DNA of 64,000 nt from Candidatus Rifleibacteriota bacterium (GCA_018818125.1 JAHISQ010000114.1:62001-126000); one strand, 5' to 3'. Positions 44,191-53,490 are shown, numbered from the stretch's first letter. The notes: a model not told the origin generated them from the letters alone. Translations and numbers: made by a program.

Positions 44191-45395
44191 TTCCATACAA
44201 ACTGCTATTTGTCGACCCAGACAACAACGCTCTCGATGCCTACCGCAGGCTGATCAAGGCGATGCGACCGGCCTGGTCATCAAGCTTCGCTGCGACCGGT
44301 CGCGATGCAATGAGTGTAATGCGCAAACTTAAGCCGGATGTATTGGTAACTGAGCTGAATATGACAGTCGAGAACGGTGTCGACCTGCTCAAGACTGTAC
44401 AAAAATTTTACCCCGATGTGATCAGAATAGTTCTTTCGAGCGAACCTGACGCACAGGCCGAAACAATACTTAACGCCACTCAATCTGCTCATCGTTTTCT
44501 GGTTAAACCCTGTAAGGGCGAAAGCCTGATCGCTCATGTCGAGCAGGCGGCCGAGCTTCGCAAAATCATTTTCAGCGAGGAGCTGCGCAAGATTATCGGC
44601 GGGATTCCATATCTGCCAAGTCTGCCACAGCTTTATCACGAATTGCTTAAGGCCATGGAATCGCCACTTATTTCGGTCGCCGAAATAGGCGATATAATTG
44701 CCCGTGACATGTCCATGACGACCAGAGTATTGCATCTCGTGAATTCAGCTTTTTTCGGGCTGCCACGGCAGGTTTCCAATCCGCATGAGGCGGCGGTAAT
44801 GCTTGGCCTTAACGTTCTAAAATCTCTGATTCTCTATGTAAAACTGTTTTTTGCGGCACCTGACTCAAAGATACCCGGATTCTCACTTGACGACATGTGG
44901 GCACACAGCTCACTCACTGCCAGACTCAGTCGCGATATCGCCAAAGGTCTCGGCGGCAATTCTCATATTCAGGAAGATGCCTTTCTCGCTGGCATGCTGC
45001 ACGATGTTGGCAAACTGCTGCTGCTTGAGCACCCCAAATATCTCAAATCAGTAATGCTGCGGCAGGCAAACGACGATGATCTGTCATTTGTCGATGCCGA
45101 ATACAAAGAATTCTCGGCCTCGCATGCCGAGATTGGCGGTTACCTGCTTGGCCTGTGGGGATTACCCGATCTGGTCGTCGAAGCAGTAGCCTGTCATCAT
45201 CGGCCATCGCAGATTTCTGGCGAGGCTTCGCCGGTTCTGGCCGCCACCCATCTGGCGAATGTGATGCTCTGTCGCCAGGCCGGCGACGAAATAGATTACG
45301 ACGAAAATCTTTTGAATCAGGGCGAAATCAAAATGATGCTGCCAGACTGGAACCTTCTGGCGACAAGGCTTTATGAAGAACGCAACACAAATTAA
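44187..45395 (+). CDS. Receiver-HDOD response regulator with Glu at the phosphoacceptor site
   Basis: A 402-residue protein: an N-terminal receiver (1-125) and an HDOD domain (about 140-345; GIPYLPSLPQLYHELLKAME, DMSMTTRVLHLVNSAFFGLP, MLGLNVLKSLILYV, AGMLHDVGKLLLLEHP). In the receiver the acidic pair (FVDPDN, Asp10/Asp12) and Lys in FLVKPC are kept, but the phosphoacceptor position reads VLVTELNMTVENG, with Glu56 instead of Asp. Glu can mimic phosphorylation, so it may be constitutively on or regulated by protein contacts. The HDOD retains HDVGK and a His-rich CHHRPSQ. It is translationally coupled to the kinase upstream and overlaps the next gene by 23 bases. Confidence 0.9.
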   Translation: MIPYKLLFVDPDNNALDAYRRLIKAMRPAWSSSFAATGRDAMSVMRKLKPDVLVTELNMTVENGVDLLKTVQKFYPDVIRIVLSSEPDAQAETILNATQSAHRFLVKPCKGESLIAHVEQAAELRKIIFSEELRKIIGGIPYLPSLPQLYHELLKAMESPLISVAEIGDIIARDMSMTTRVLHLVNSAFFGLPRQVSNPHEAAVMLGLNVLKSLILYVKLFFAAPDSKIPGFSLDDMWAHSSLTARLSRDIAKGLGGNSHIQEDAFLAGMLHDVGKLLLLEHPKYLKSVMLRQANDDDLSFVDAEYKEFSASHAEIGGYLLGLWGLPDLVVEAVACHHRPSQISGEASPVLAATHLANVMLCRQAGDEIDYDENLLNQGEIKMMLPDWNLLATRLYEERNTN

Positions 45396-46539
45396 ACCAA
45401 AAATTCTACTGGTTGATGACGAACCGAACATACTGGCTTCTTATAGTCGAGGACTGCGGCGAAACTGGGAACTTGTCACCGCCGGAAGTGGTGAAGACGG
45501 GCTGCGAGAAATTCATGACAATGGTCCATTTGCCGTTATTGTCGCTGATTTCAATATGCCGCACATGGATGGAATCACATTTCTCACCTACGCGTTGGCA
45601 ATGGCTCCAGAAAGCGTGCGGATGATGCTTACCGGGGAAGGCGACTTTCACATTGCCACCAAAGCGGTAAATGAAGGCAATATTTTCAGATTTATGACCA
45701 AGCCCTGTTCGCTCGAAAATCTCGAAAAAGCATTATTTGCCGGTCATAAGCAGTATCAGCTATTACAGATCGAAAAAGCAGCCAGACAGCAGGAAATAGA
45801 TATTGCCGGAGAAATTCAGCAGACCCTGCTGTTTGAACCTGTACCCTATGGCTTAAATGGTGCCGATGTAGCGGCGGTAAGTATTCCATCACAGGGTGTT
45901 GATGGAGACTTCATCGATTTCTTTACGTTTTCGTCAACAAAGTTTGATGTTATTGTCGGCGATGTAATGGGCAAGGGCGTTCATGCCGCGCTGGTTGGCG
46001 CCGGAACCCGCAATCGCCTGAGTCGAACAATGTGGAGTCTGTCGCGCTGTTCTAAAGAAGATCCCTCGCCGGAAGTAATCATGCAGGCACTCGATGACGC
46101 TGTCCAGGAACAGCTTGGCCAGCTGTGCAAGTTCATTACCATGGTTTATGCACGCTTTGATCTGCTTGAAAGGTCGCTAAAATATGTTGATGCCGGGCAC
46201 ATGCCAATTTTATGGTATTCGGCAGCAAAAGAAGAGTGGGCTTCACTTAAAGGTCGAAACTTTCCACTAGGTATTCCAATGATCAGGGCGGCTGAGCAAT
46301 TCAAGATCTCTTTTTCAAAAAACGACCTGTTTTTGTTCTATTCTGACGGTCTTTCAGAGGGACGCAACCAACAGGGGTGGCAGTATGGTGATAAGCAGTT
46401 CATGCATACTATTTCCAAACTGCCAAAGAACTCAGCCAAAAAATTTCTTGAGCTTCTGATCGAAGACTTCAAAAGCTTTGCCGCACGCGATCAGTTTGAC
46501 GATGACCTGACCATAGTCGTAGTGCGCATTACTGATTAA
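45373..46539 (+). CDS. Response regulator with PP2C-type (SpoIIE/RsbU) phosphatase output
   Basis: A 388-residue protein: receiver (1-130; VDDEPN, phosphoacceptor Asp59 in VIVADFNMPHMDG, Lys in FMTKPCS), a coiled linker (KQYQLLQIEKAARQQEIDIAGEIQQTLL) and a PP2C-like Ser/Thr phosphatase domain of the RsbU/SpoIIE class (SQGVDGDFIDFF, VIVGDVMGKGVHAALVGAGTRN, YVDAGHMPILWY, LFYSDGLSEGRNQ, DQFDDDLTIVVVRI). The metal-binding Asp residues are intact, so phosphorylation probably controls dephosphorylation of an anti-sigma antagonist or similar protein. ATG 45373 overlaps the preceding gene by 23 bases. No terminator is evident after it. Confidence 0.94.
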   Translation: MKNATQIKPKILLVDDEPNILASYSRGLRRNWELVTAGSGEDGLREIHDNGPFAVIVADFNMPHMDGITFLTYALAMAPESVRMMLTGEGDFHIATKAVNEGNIFRFMTKPCSLENLEKALFAGHKQYQLLQIEKAARQQEIDIAGEIQQTLLFEPVPYGLNGADVAAVSIPSQGVDGDFIDFFTFSSTKFDVIVGDVMGKGVHAALVGAGTRNRLSRTMWSLSRCSKEDPSPEVIMQALDDAVQEQLGQLCKFITMVYARFDLLERSLKYVDAGHMPILWYSAAKEEWASLKGRNFPLGIPMIRAAEQFKISFSKNDLFLFYSDGLSEGRNQQGWQYGDKQFMHTISKLPKNSAKKFLELLIEDFKSFAARDQFDDDLTIVVVRITD

Positions 46540-46985
46540 GACAGACAACTTTTCCCTTTTTTCGGAAAAGGCGCATCGTAGCCATCTGAACAATACTAAT
46601 CTCATGCGAAACAGATATACTCGCACGAAGCCGCAAAGCCATTTGGCCAAGGATGGCCTTATGCAATTGCGCTCCGGCTCCCCGGCGAGAGCACTGCGGG
46701 ATATGTGGTTCTGACGGCCAAAGTCAATAAAAGCAGCCTAGCAACCCGGGGTAACCCAATGATTCCTGACAGTAGAGATTTCTCCCTTCGGTCGAAATGA
46801 CAGCATTTGTTGTCATTCCGAACGAATGTGAGGAATCTCGCTTTGTGTGGGGAGATGACCCGCCCCCCCCTTTTTTTTTGAGCTGTTGCGTGTTTATGAT
46901 TAAAAATACTGATTATTGTCACAAGTTCTGGTAAGTTGTGAAAGTCTTAAAAAATACAGAAAAAGTAAAGCTTTCAGGAGAACAC
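46540..46985. other. Gene-free stretch with a dispersed inverted repeat and homopolymer tract
   Basis: It contains the inverted repeat at 46775-46839 and a C8-T9 tract at 46863-46879. An 87-codon frame on the minus strand is made mostly of repeat sequence and has no support as a gene. Otherwise nothing is recognised. Confidence 0.6.
46775..46839. repeat. Dispersed imperfect inverted repeat, copy 1
   Basis: The left arm (46775-46802; core CTCCCTTCGGTCGAAATGACA-like) and right arm (46810-46839, TGTCATTCCGAACG...AGGAATCTC) are an imperfect reverse complement around a short loop. A left-arm copy recurs at 63831-63868. Comparable short dispersed repeats are common in some genomes and often sit in intergenic gaps. 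Confidence 0.6.
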
Positions 46986-47276
46986 ATGTTTCACAAACCT
47001 GCGGATCAAGGTGGAAAAGACCCGGCAGCAACCTTCAAAACAGCTCTCGGCGTCAAAATGTTTATTGGCTACGCTCTCGTTTACGCGGCTTTTATCGGCA
47101 TAAACGTGGTCAGTCCGTTGTCAATGGAGACCGAGGTCTTCATGGGGCTTAACCTTGCTGTCGCCTATGGTTTTGGACTTATCATACTCGCGTTGGTCAT
47201 GGCTGTAATCTACAATCAGACCTGCAACAATAAAGAAGCGGAACTTGCCGGTTCTCCAGAAACGAAGGCGGAATAA
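46986..47276 (+). CDS. DUF485-family small membrane protein
   Basis: A 96-residue protein with two membrane helices (MFIGYALVYAAFIGINVVSP and LNLAVAYGFGLIILALVMAVIYN), matching the DUF485 (YjcH-like) family whose genes precede acetate/solute symporters of the SSS family. The first part is polar (DQGGKDPAATFKTALGV). ATG 46986 has AGGAG 7 bases upstream; an upstream in-frame GTG at 46938 is less likely. The symporter gene starts 4 bases after its stop, so the pair is probably translated together. It likely assists or modulates the transporter. Confidence 0.85.
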   Translation: MFHKPADQGGKDPAATFKTALGVKMFIGYALVYAAFIGINVVSPLSMETEVFMGLNLAVAYGFGLIILALVMAVIYNQTCNNKEAELAGSPETKAE

Positions 47277-47279
47277 CAC

Positions 47280-49208
47280 ATGGAAGTAATGCCAGTAGTA
47301 TTATTTGCCGCTTTTGTCGGCATGGTTCTCGGATTGTCCTTTTATTTTGCCGGGCAGGCTAAGTCTGCAGCCGGCTATTATGCTGCAGGAGGAACCGTAC
47401 ATTGGTTCGTTAACGGCATAGCATTTGCGGGCGACTATCTCTCTGCCGCATCATTCCTGGGAATCTGCGGCATGATCGCCACCGCCGGTTACGATGGCTT
47501 TCTCTATTCTATCGGCTATCTGGCTGGCTGGATCGTTGCGCTGTTTGTGGTTGCCGAGCCAATGAAGCGCCTTGGCAAATACACATTTACCGATGCACTC
47601 GACGCCAAATTCAATTCAAAAGGCATTCAGCTTGCCGCCGCTCTCAGCACCATAATTGTATCGCTGTTCTACCTGATCCCACAGATGGTTGGAGCGGGTG
47701 TTCTCATCACTCCACTGCTTGGTTTGCCGCACTATGTCGGCGTAATTATTGTCGGCATTGTGGTTATCACAATCGTGGCCTCAGCTGGCATGACCTCAAC
47801 CACCTACGTACAGTTTCTCAAGGGCGGACTGCTGATAATTTTTTCGACAATGCTGGTCATCGCAACTCTTAATCGGGGTTTCACCACGACACCGGATCAA
47901 GGTGGCAAAGTGCCCTTTTACAAGTATGCCACTCTGACAGCCTGCGTAAACGATGGTGCGATAACACCCGACGACACTGCCTGGCAATTTGCCGGCGTTC
48001 GCGAAGAAGGCGGCAATTCTCTGGTAAAGCTTGTAAACAGCGGCAAAACCAGCTGGTGGCAGAAAGAAGTAAAGGCAGACAGCAGCCAGATTCTTTTGCA
48101 CGAGACACAGTATATGGTTCAGAAGGCTGACGGCAGCACCATTGTCAACGGCAATCCAGGCTCACCCGAGAACGCTCTGCGCCCGGTTGGCAACCTCGAA
48201 TCCATCAGGGGCAAATCAGGCGTAGAAGCACTATCTGGCCCGGTTGGCCCATTTGAATTTCTTGCTGCAATCGGCCATCCAGACACCAGGGTAAAGGGCT
48301 GGAAACCCATTAAATTCAGTGAAGACACTGATTCCGTAACCGTATTCGTATCTGAGCTCACAGCCGGCAATCGTATCCTGCGCCCCGGCCTTAAATTCAA
48401 GGTCGAAGGTTCCTGGCTGCAGAAGCTCGATTTCATCTCGCTGATGCTCGCCCTGTTCCTCGGCACTGCATCATTGCCACACATTCTGATTCGCTACTAC
48501 ACCGTGCCCAGCCCTGCTGCAGCTCGCAAATCAACCATTGTTGCAATTGCCGCCATTGGCGCTTTCTACATTCTCACCCTGTTTATGGGACTTGGCGCCA
48601 TGACCAGCGGCACTATCAATCTGCTCGACAACAACATGTCGGCACCGCTGCTCGCCAAATCTTTCGGCGTCTTCCTGTTTTCCGCCATTTCGGCTATCGC
48701 CTTCGCCACGGTTCTCGGCACCGTAAGCGGCCTGATCGTTGCGGCTTCCGGCGCGGTAGCCCATGATCTGATGGATCGCTACCTCGGCCTCAATCTTACC
48801 GAACACCGCAAGGTCAGAGCCGGCAAGATTTCTGCCGTCGTAATCGGCATCATCAGCATCGTTCTCGGCATCCTCTTTAAGGGAATGAACGTATCGTTCC
48901 TGGTCGGCTGGGCTTTCTCGGTAGCTGCTTCGGCCAACCTGCCCTCGATCATCATGCTGCTGTTCTGGAAACGCACCACCGCCAGTGGTATCATCGCATC
49001 GATCATCGTCGGCGTCACTTCTGCAATGACAATGATCTTGCTGTCTCCAAGCATGTTCAAGCTTTACGGCCTCAATCCGTCAAGCGCACCCTTCCCGATG
49101 GATAACCCAGGAATTTTCTCTATACCAATAAGCTTTGCGGCTCTGATTATTGTGTCACTGATGACTCAACCTAAACAGGAACAGATGCCGGAAGCAGTTA
49201 CAGCCTGA
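47280..49208 (+). CDS. Sodium:solute symporter (SSS family), acetate-permease-like, with large extra loop
   Basis: A 642-residue inner-membrane transporter in the SSS/ActP-like group that uses sodium to import small carboxylates. The N-terminus (VLFAAFVGMVLGLSFYFAGQ, AGGTVHWFVNGIAFAGDYLSAASFLG) and the sodium-site stretch FLGTASLPHILIRYYTVPSPAAARKS are typical. About 13 membrane helices are expected. A soluble insert of about 170 residues (roughly 205-375, e.g. YMVQKADGSTIVNGNPGSPE and GWKPIKFSEDTDSVTV) separates helices and is missing from E. coli ActP (549 aa). This longer form is known in VC_2705-type symporters. It is preceded by DUF485 and followed by the DUF294 sensor. The substrate is unknown. 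Confidence 0.9.
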   Translation: MEVMPVVLFAAFVGMVLGLSFYFAGQAKSAAGYYAAGGTVHWFVNGIAFAGDYLSAASFLGICGMIATAGYDGFLYSIGYLAGWIVALFVVAEPMKRLGKYTFTDALDAKFNSKGIQLAAALSTIIVSLFYLIPQMVGAGVLITPLLGLPHYVGVIIVGIVVITIVASAGMTSTTYVQFLKGGLLIIFSTMLVIATLNRGFTTTPDQGGKVPFYKYATLTACVNDGAITPDDTAWQFAGVREEGGNSLVKLVNSGKTSWWQKEVKADSSQILLHETQYMVQKADGSTIVNGNPGSPENALRPVGNLESIRGKSGVEALSGPVGPFEFLAAIGHPDTRVKGWKPIKFSEDTDSVTVFVSELTAGNRILRPGLKFKVEGSWLQKLDFISLMLALFLGTASLPHILIRYYTVPSPAAARKSTIVAIAAIGAFYILTLFMGLGAMTSGTINLLDNNMSAPLLAKSFGVFLFSAISAIAFATVLGTVSGLIVAASGAVAHDLMDRYLGLNLTEHRKVRAGKISAVVIGIISIVLGILFKGMNVSFLVGWAFSVAASANLPSIIMLLFWKRTTASGIIASIIVGVTSAMTMILLSPSMFKLYGLNPSSAPFPMDNPGIFSIPISFAALIIVSLMTQPKQEQMPEAVTA

Positions 49209-49233
49209 CCTGAAGCTGAAACCCGCAAATAGT

Positions 49234-49266
49234 CCGTCGGGCAGCTTTGCCCGGCGGCTTTTTTTT
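49234..49266 (+). terminator. Rho-independent terminator of the symporter gene
   Basis: A 10-bp stem (CCGTCGGGCA at 49234-49243 with TGCCCGGCGG at 49248-49257, one G-U pair) with a GCTT loop is followed by eight T. Confidence 0.9.
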
Positions 49267-49327
49267 GATATGCTGAATCTGTGTAGAGCTTTACGATTAT
49301 GAAACGGTTCCGGGCAAGGGGTATTGC

Positions 49328-51868
49328 ATGAAGTATTTTCTGGTTCGCAGTGTAATTCCAACTTTGCTGACTATCGCGCTTTTTATCACGGCAATTTTCT
49401 TTTTCATGCTGCCGGCACTCGAAAAAAGCATCATGGATCAGAAAAAAGAGATGATCAAAGAGCTGACCACCGCAGCCTGGAACATACTTGCACGTTTTGA
49501 ATACGACGAGCGGAACGGCGTAATGACACGCGAACAGGCACAAAAACTGGCAATTGAAGCGGTTCAGAATCTGCACTACGGCCAGGGCATGAAAGACTAT
49601 TTCTGGATCAACGACATGCACCCGCGCATGATCATTCACCCTTATCGAACCGACCTCAACGGCAAAGACCTGACCAATATCACCGACCCATCAGGGAACC
49701 ATTTGTTCGTCAGATTTGTTGAGATCGTAAAAGCACAAAACGCCGGATATGTTGAATATCTCTGGCAGTGGAAGGATGATCCCACCAGAATTTCGCCGAA
49801 ACTCTCTTATGTAAAGGGTTTTGAACCTTGGGGCTGGATCGTCGGCACCGGCGTTTACCTTAACGATGCGCGACAGGAAATTGATTCGATCAGAAACAAC
49901 CTGATTTTCTTTTCGAGCGCGATTCTTTTAATTGCGACCGGACTTCTTGCTTTTCTGCTGGCCGGAAGCTATCTGTCAGAAAAAAGGCGTAAATTTGCCG
50001 AACTGAACCTGCGCGAAAGCGAGGAAAAATACCGCGTTCTCGTTGAATCTGCCGGTGAATACATGATCATGTCGCTTTGCGGCCAGGATCTATTTGCCAA
50101 CAACAGCATGCTCAGGCTGCTCGACTATTCGGCAGAAGAGTTCATGCAGAAAAATATTCTTGAGATAGTTGAAATGTCGCCAGCTGAAAAAGCTCTTGGC
50201 TACCCCTACTCTGTCGCGCTGATGAAGGGCGAAGCCTACCCACATCAGTATGAAACCTGGCTGATCAAAAAGAGCGGCGAGCGCTACCGGATCATGATGT
50301 ATCTTTCGAGTATTCCTCAGGGCAATAAAGCGGGCTATCTCATGATCGCCTCTGAAGTGACAACCCAGCAGGAAAGAGTTATCCGCCAGGATCGACTACT
50401 GGAAGAACTGCAACGCAGTTTTTTGTATTTTCACCAGCGCATAGCAGATCTGGCCAGTCTGCCGGCGATAATATGCCCTACCGGCGAAACCCTGCAGTCG
50501 GTTGCGCGGCATTTTCAGCCCGAAGGCATAGACGCAGTGCTGGTAGAAGACAGTAGCGGCATCCGAGGCGTACTTTCGCTGCAGACTTACATTCAGATGC
50601 TGCTCACCGGCCACTATGATCTTAAAAAGACTACTCTTGCCGACATAAAGCTCGAAGAACCCGTCTATGTCGATGAATCGTCCCTGCTTTTCGATGTTTA
50701 CCTCAAGATCGAGAAAAGCGATTTTAACCATGTATTTGTAGTTAATAGCAGGGGTACTCCAGTCGGTCTGGTAAACAACCACAGCTTTATTTTTCTGCAG
50801 AATTATTCACCCACTATTCTGCTGCGCGAAATTCAGCTAACAACCAGTGAAGAAGCGCTAACCACCGCAAACCGGATGTTACCAGAACTGACCAGAGTTT
50901 TTATCAATAATCAGATTGGCGTTGGCCATCTGAGTCGCCTGATCAGCGACGTGGCCGATCTAATTCTTGAAAAGGCAATCGAACTTTCGCTAAAAAAGCT
51001 TGGGCCGCCGCCGGCAGATTTCTGTTTTATGGTTCTGGGCAGTCAGGGAAGACGCGAGCAGACTCTATGCACCGACCAGGATAACGCAATAATATTTGCC
51101 GATGTTGAAGAAAAAGACAAAGATCAGGCACAGCAATATTTTCTAAAACTCGGCGAAAGCGTCTGTACATTGCTTGATCGCAGCGGTTATAAGTATTGCG
51201 ACGGTGAAATCATGGCAAAAAATCCAGCGTGGTGTCTACCACTAAGCGGATGGAAAACGAATTTCTCGACCTGGATAAACACCCTCGAAGCCAAAGACCT
51301 TCTGCAGGCCAAAATTTTCTTTGATTTTCGTGTGGTCAACGAGCCCGGCAACCGCTCAGCTTACCTGGTAGAAAAATTGCAACAACATCTCGAAAATGAA
51401 CTTGCCAACAGTCCGCGCTTTTATTTTCTGCTGGCCATCAACATCCTGCAATACGATCCACCATTAGGCTTTTTTGGCGACTTCATCGTTGAAACCAGAG
51501 GTCAGCATGCTGACGTGCTCGACATAAAAAGCGTGCTGAGCATGATTATCGATTTTACCCGAATTTATGCTCTCAAATATGGCATTCGCGCCAGAAATAC
51601 TCACGAAAGACTTATGACACTAAATGAACTTGGCGTATTGGGCACTCAAAGCCACGACGACCTTGAACGCGCGCTTAACTACCTGATGACAATCAGGCTC
51701 GAAAATCAAGCCGAAGAGGTGAATCAGGGTCTCAAACCAGATAACTACATCAAGCCTGATCGGCTTACTTCCATCAATCAAAAGATTCTCAAAGAGATTT
51801 TTGCACAGATCAAAAACTTTCAGGTAAAGTTGAGTTACGATTTTACCGGCACGATGGGAGCTAAATAG
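49328..51868 (+). CDS. Cache-PAS-CBS-DUF294 nucleotidyltransferase-like sensor protein
   Basis: An 846-residue membrane sensor. TM1 (about 8-30), a periplasmic single-Cache domain (DYFWINDMHPRMIIHPYRTDLNGKDL, then GYVEYLWQW and GWIVGTGVYLNDARQEI), TM2 (about 195-220), a PAS domain (about 230-350), CBS repeats (about 380-500) and a DUF294 domain (about 555-840) with the nucleotidyltransferase-like core FMVLGSQGRREQTLCTDQDNAIIF. In many bacteria DUF294/CBS proteins sit beside SSS symporters, as here, which suggests regulation of the transporter. The GS-x-G-R-x-E/Q motif is intact, but enzymatic activity is not proven. ATG 49328 lies behind AAGGGG. It is followed by a metallophosphoesterase 4 bases downstream. 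Confidence 0.88.
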   Translation: MKYFLVRSVIPTLLTIALFITAIFFFMLPALEKSIMDQKKEMIKELTTAAWNILARFEYDERNGVMTREQAQKLAIEAVQNLHYGQGMKDYFWINDMHPRMIIHPYRTDLNGKDLTNITDPSGNHLFVRFVEIVKAQNAGYVEYLWQWKDDPTRISPKLSYVKGFEPWGWIVGTGVYLNDARQEIDSIRNNLIFFSSAILLIATGLLAFLLAGSYLSEKRRKFAELNLRESEEKYRVLVESAGEYMIMSLCGQDLFANNSMLRLLDYSAEEFMQKNILEIVEMSPAEKALGYPYSVALMKGEAYPHQYETWLIKKSGERYRIMMYLSSIPQGNKAGYLMIASEVTTQQERVIRQDRLLEELQRSFLYFHQRIADLASLPAIICPTGETLQSVARHFQPEGIDAVLVEDSSGIRGVLSLQTYIQMLLTGHYDLKKTTLADIKLEEPVYVDESSLLFDVYLKIEKSDFNHVFVVNSRGTPVGLVNNHSFIFLQNYSPTILLREIQLTTSEEALTTANRMLPELTRVFINNQIGVGHLSRLISDVADLILEKAIELSLKKLGPPPADFCFMVLGSQGRREQTLCTDQDNAIIFADVEEKDKDQAQQYFLKLGESVCTLLDRSGYKYCDGEIMAKNPAWCLPLSGWKTNFSTWINTLEAKDLLQAKIFFDFRVVNEPGNRSAYLVEKLQQHLENELANSPRFYFLLAINILQYDPPLGFFGDFIVETRGQHADVLDIKSVLSMIIDFTRIYALKYGIRARNTHERLMTLNELGVLGTQSHDDLERALNYLMTIRLENQAEEVNQGLKPDNYIKPDRLTSINQKILKEIFAQIKNFQVKLSYDFTGTMGAK

Positions 51869-51872
51869 CCTG

Positions 51873-52598
51873 ATGCTTCTCATTATAGGCGACGTGCACA
51901 GCCAATACCAGGTGATCAACGAGCAGATAAGCTTTGCCGAAGAAAAGATCGGGCAGGCGCTCGATGCCGTGATTGTTCTTGGCGACCTCGGGATATATGA
52001 ACAACAGCTCAAAAAGTTCTTCGGTAAAGAGGGCGGGCATTTTCTGCGCAAGGTTTACTTTATCGATGGTAACCACGAAGAGTTTTCTCAGTTCGATCAT
52101 CTGGTCGAAAAGTATCAGCACCATCTGACCCACCTGCCGCGCGGTCACGTTACGCAGATCTGCAGCCACAGGTTTTTATCGCTCGGCGGAGCACGTTACA
52201 TGGATGCTCTTAACTCGCCATCCGGCTCTGAAATCAAAGACTGCGATATCGCCAGATGTCTGGCGCACAAATCAGGCGAAGTTGACTTTGTCCTTACCCA
52301 TGATTGCCCGGCCGGAATCGGGGTGCCAAACGCTCCCGGGCTTGAATTCTATGGTAACCCTGGGTTTGAACGTGGCGAAGAGCTTATCGAGCATTTCAAG
52401 CCGCAGAAATGGTTTTTCGCACACTACCACCGCTGGTTCGACTGTAAAATAGGGAAATCAGAGTTTTACGGCCTGCCCGAGAGCTGGAAAGGTTTTGGAC
52501 TGCTCGACGAACAGGGCAACTACGAAGCCGTCGAGCACGCGGTCGCCAAACACGAAGACTGGCTGCAAAGCTTTATCAGAAAAATCTTCAGTCTCTAA
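51873..52598 (+). CDS. Calcineurin-like metallophosphoesterase
   Basis: A 241-residue phosphoesterase of the calcineurin-like superfamily. The metal-binding motifs are in order: GDVHSQ (residues 6-11), GDLG, GNHEE, LTHD and HYHRW (a slight variant of the G-H-x-H motif). The two-metal site is complete. The substrate cannot be deduced; relatives hydrolyse cyclic nucleotides, Ap4A-type dinucleotides or phosphoproteins. It begins 4 bases after the DUF294 gene stop, so it is likely in the same transcript. It converges with the regulator at 52609 on the other strand. Confidence 0.9.
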   Translation: MLLIIGDVHSQYQVINEQISFAEEKIGQALDAVIVLGDLGIYEQQLKKFFGKEGGHFLRKVYFIDGNHEEFSQFDHLVEKYQHHLTHLPRGHVTQICSHRFLSLGGARYMDALNSPSGSEIKDCDIARCLAHKSGEVDFVLTHDCPAGIGVPNAPGLEFYGNPGFERGEELIEHFKPQKWFFAHYHRWFDCKIGKSEFYGLPESWKGFGLLDEQGNYEAVEHAVAKHEDWLQSFIRKIFSL

Positions 52599-52608
52599 AT
52601 CAGCCTGG

Positions 52609-53490
52609 TCAGTCGGCGAGTGATTCTGGCTTCCAGATTATCTTACCTATTTCTGAGATATCATAGCCTGGAAGATTCTGCAGATGCCTCGGCATACGGG
52701 TTTGTTCGAAATATGCGACGAAGTCTCTTACGATACGACTTTCCCATTGGCCAGCAGGGACAATCAGATTGAATGGTTCTTCAAAAACCGGAATGAACTT
52801 GAGCTTGAGCATTTCAGAAACATTCTGGATACCGAAAGACGCGTCAGCTTCACCAGATAAAACTTTCATCGCAGCACCGACATGCGACTGTGCCTCGGGA
52901 GGAGCAGAAGCATCTGGTTTCACATTGATTCCATGCTCCTTGAAAAGCTGGTCGACAAGGATTCTGGTGCCAGAGCCCTGGTTTCTGTTGGCAAAGCGCA
53001 GCCCCCTGGCAAAAATTTCTTTAAAAGATTTGATGGAATGCGGGTTGTCAGGCAGAAGATAAACGCCCTGCTTTCTGTTAAAAAGCCTCATCACCACATA
53101 ATCAGTGCGATTAAGGTATCTATCAAGAAACGATAATGAATATTGCCCATCCTGATCGGCGATATGTACACAACTCATGGTAGCGCGCCCGTTTTTTAGC
53201 ATTTTAATGCCATTGACGCTGCCAACTGCTGCGCAAAACGCGGTGTGAGAACTGTCGCGGTTATAGTGGTCGATTATTTCTCTGAACAGAAGGTCGTCAC
53301 TGCCAGATATCAGTATGTTTTTCTGCAGTTCAGTATTCTGGTGAATCCAGCGGTCTATTATTTCCTGAGCAAAGATGATTTTGCCGCCAAGCCGGGTAAA
53401 GGGTATATCGCAGTCTTTAACCAGCTGGTAAATCTTTTTTTCGTTTATGTTGAGATATGCAGAAACTTCTTTTGTCGAAAGGATGCGCAT
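52609..53490 (-). CDS. HTH regulator with periplasmic-binding-like domain (molybdate/tungstate-type)
   Basis: A 293-residue regulator. The N-terminus is an excisionase-type helix-turn-helix (LSTKEVSAYLNINEKKIYQLVKDCDIPFTRLGGKIIF), and residues about 65-290 form a periplasmic-binding-protein-like domain: SVNGIKMLKNGRATMSCVHI, RFANRNQGSGTRILVDQLF, VGAAMKVLSGEADASFGIQ. NRNQGSGTR is the oxyanion-binding loop motif of molybdate/tungstate-sensing regulators of this class. It diverges from the operon starting at 53678 (187-base gap), so it probably controls it in response to an oxyanion, with molybdate or tungstate the best guess. Confidence 0.82.
   Translation of the reverse strand: MRILSTKEVSAYLNINEKKIYQLVKDCDIPFTRLGGKIIFAQEIIDRWIHQNTELQKNILISGSDDLLFREIIDHYNRDSSHTAFCAAVGSVNGIKMLKNGRATMSCVHIADQDGQYSLSFLDRYLNRTDYVVMRLFNRKQGVYLLPDNPHSIKSFKEIFARGLRFANRNQGSGTRILVDQLFKEHGINVKPDASAPPEAQSHVGAAMKVLSGEADASFGIQNVSEMLKLKFIPVFEEPFNLIVPAGQWESRIVRDFVAYFEQTRMPRHLQNLPGYDISEIGKIIWKPESLAD

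Noticed and set aside
46659..46922. 87-codon minus-strand frame
   Set aside because: It is mostly the dispersed repeat translated; such frames are typical artefacts.
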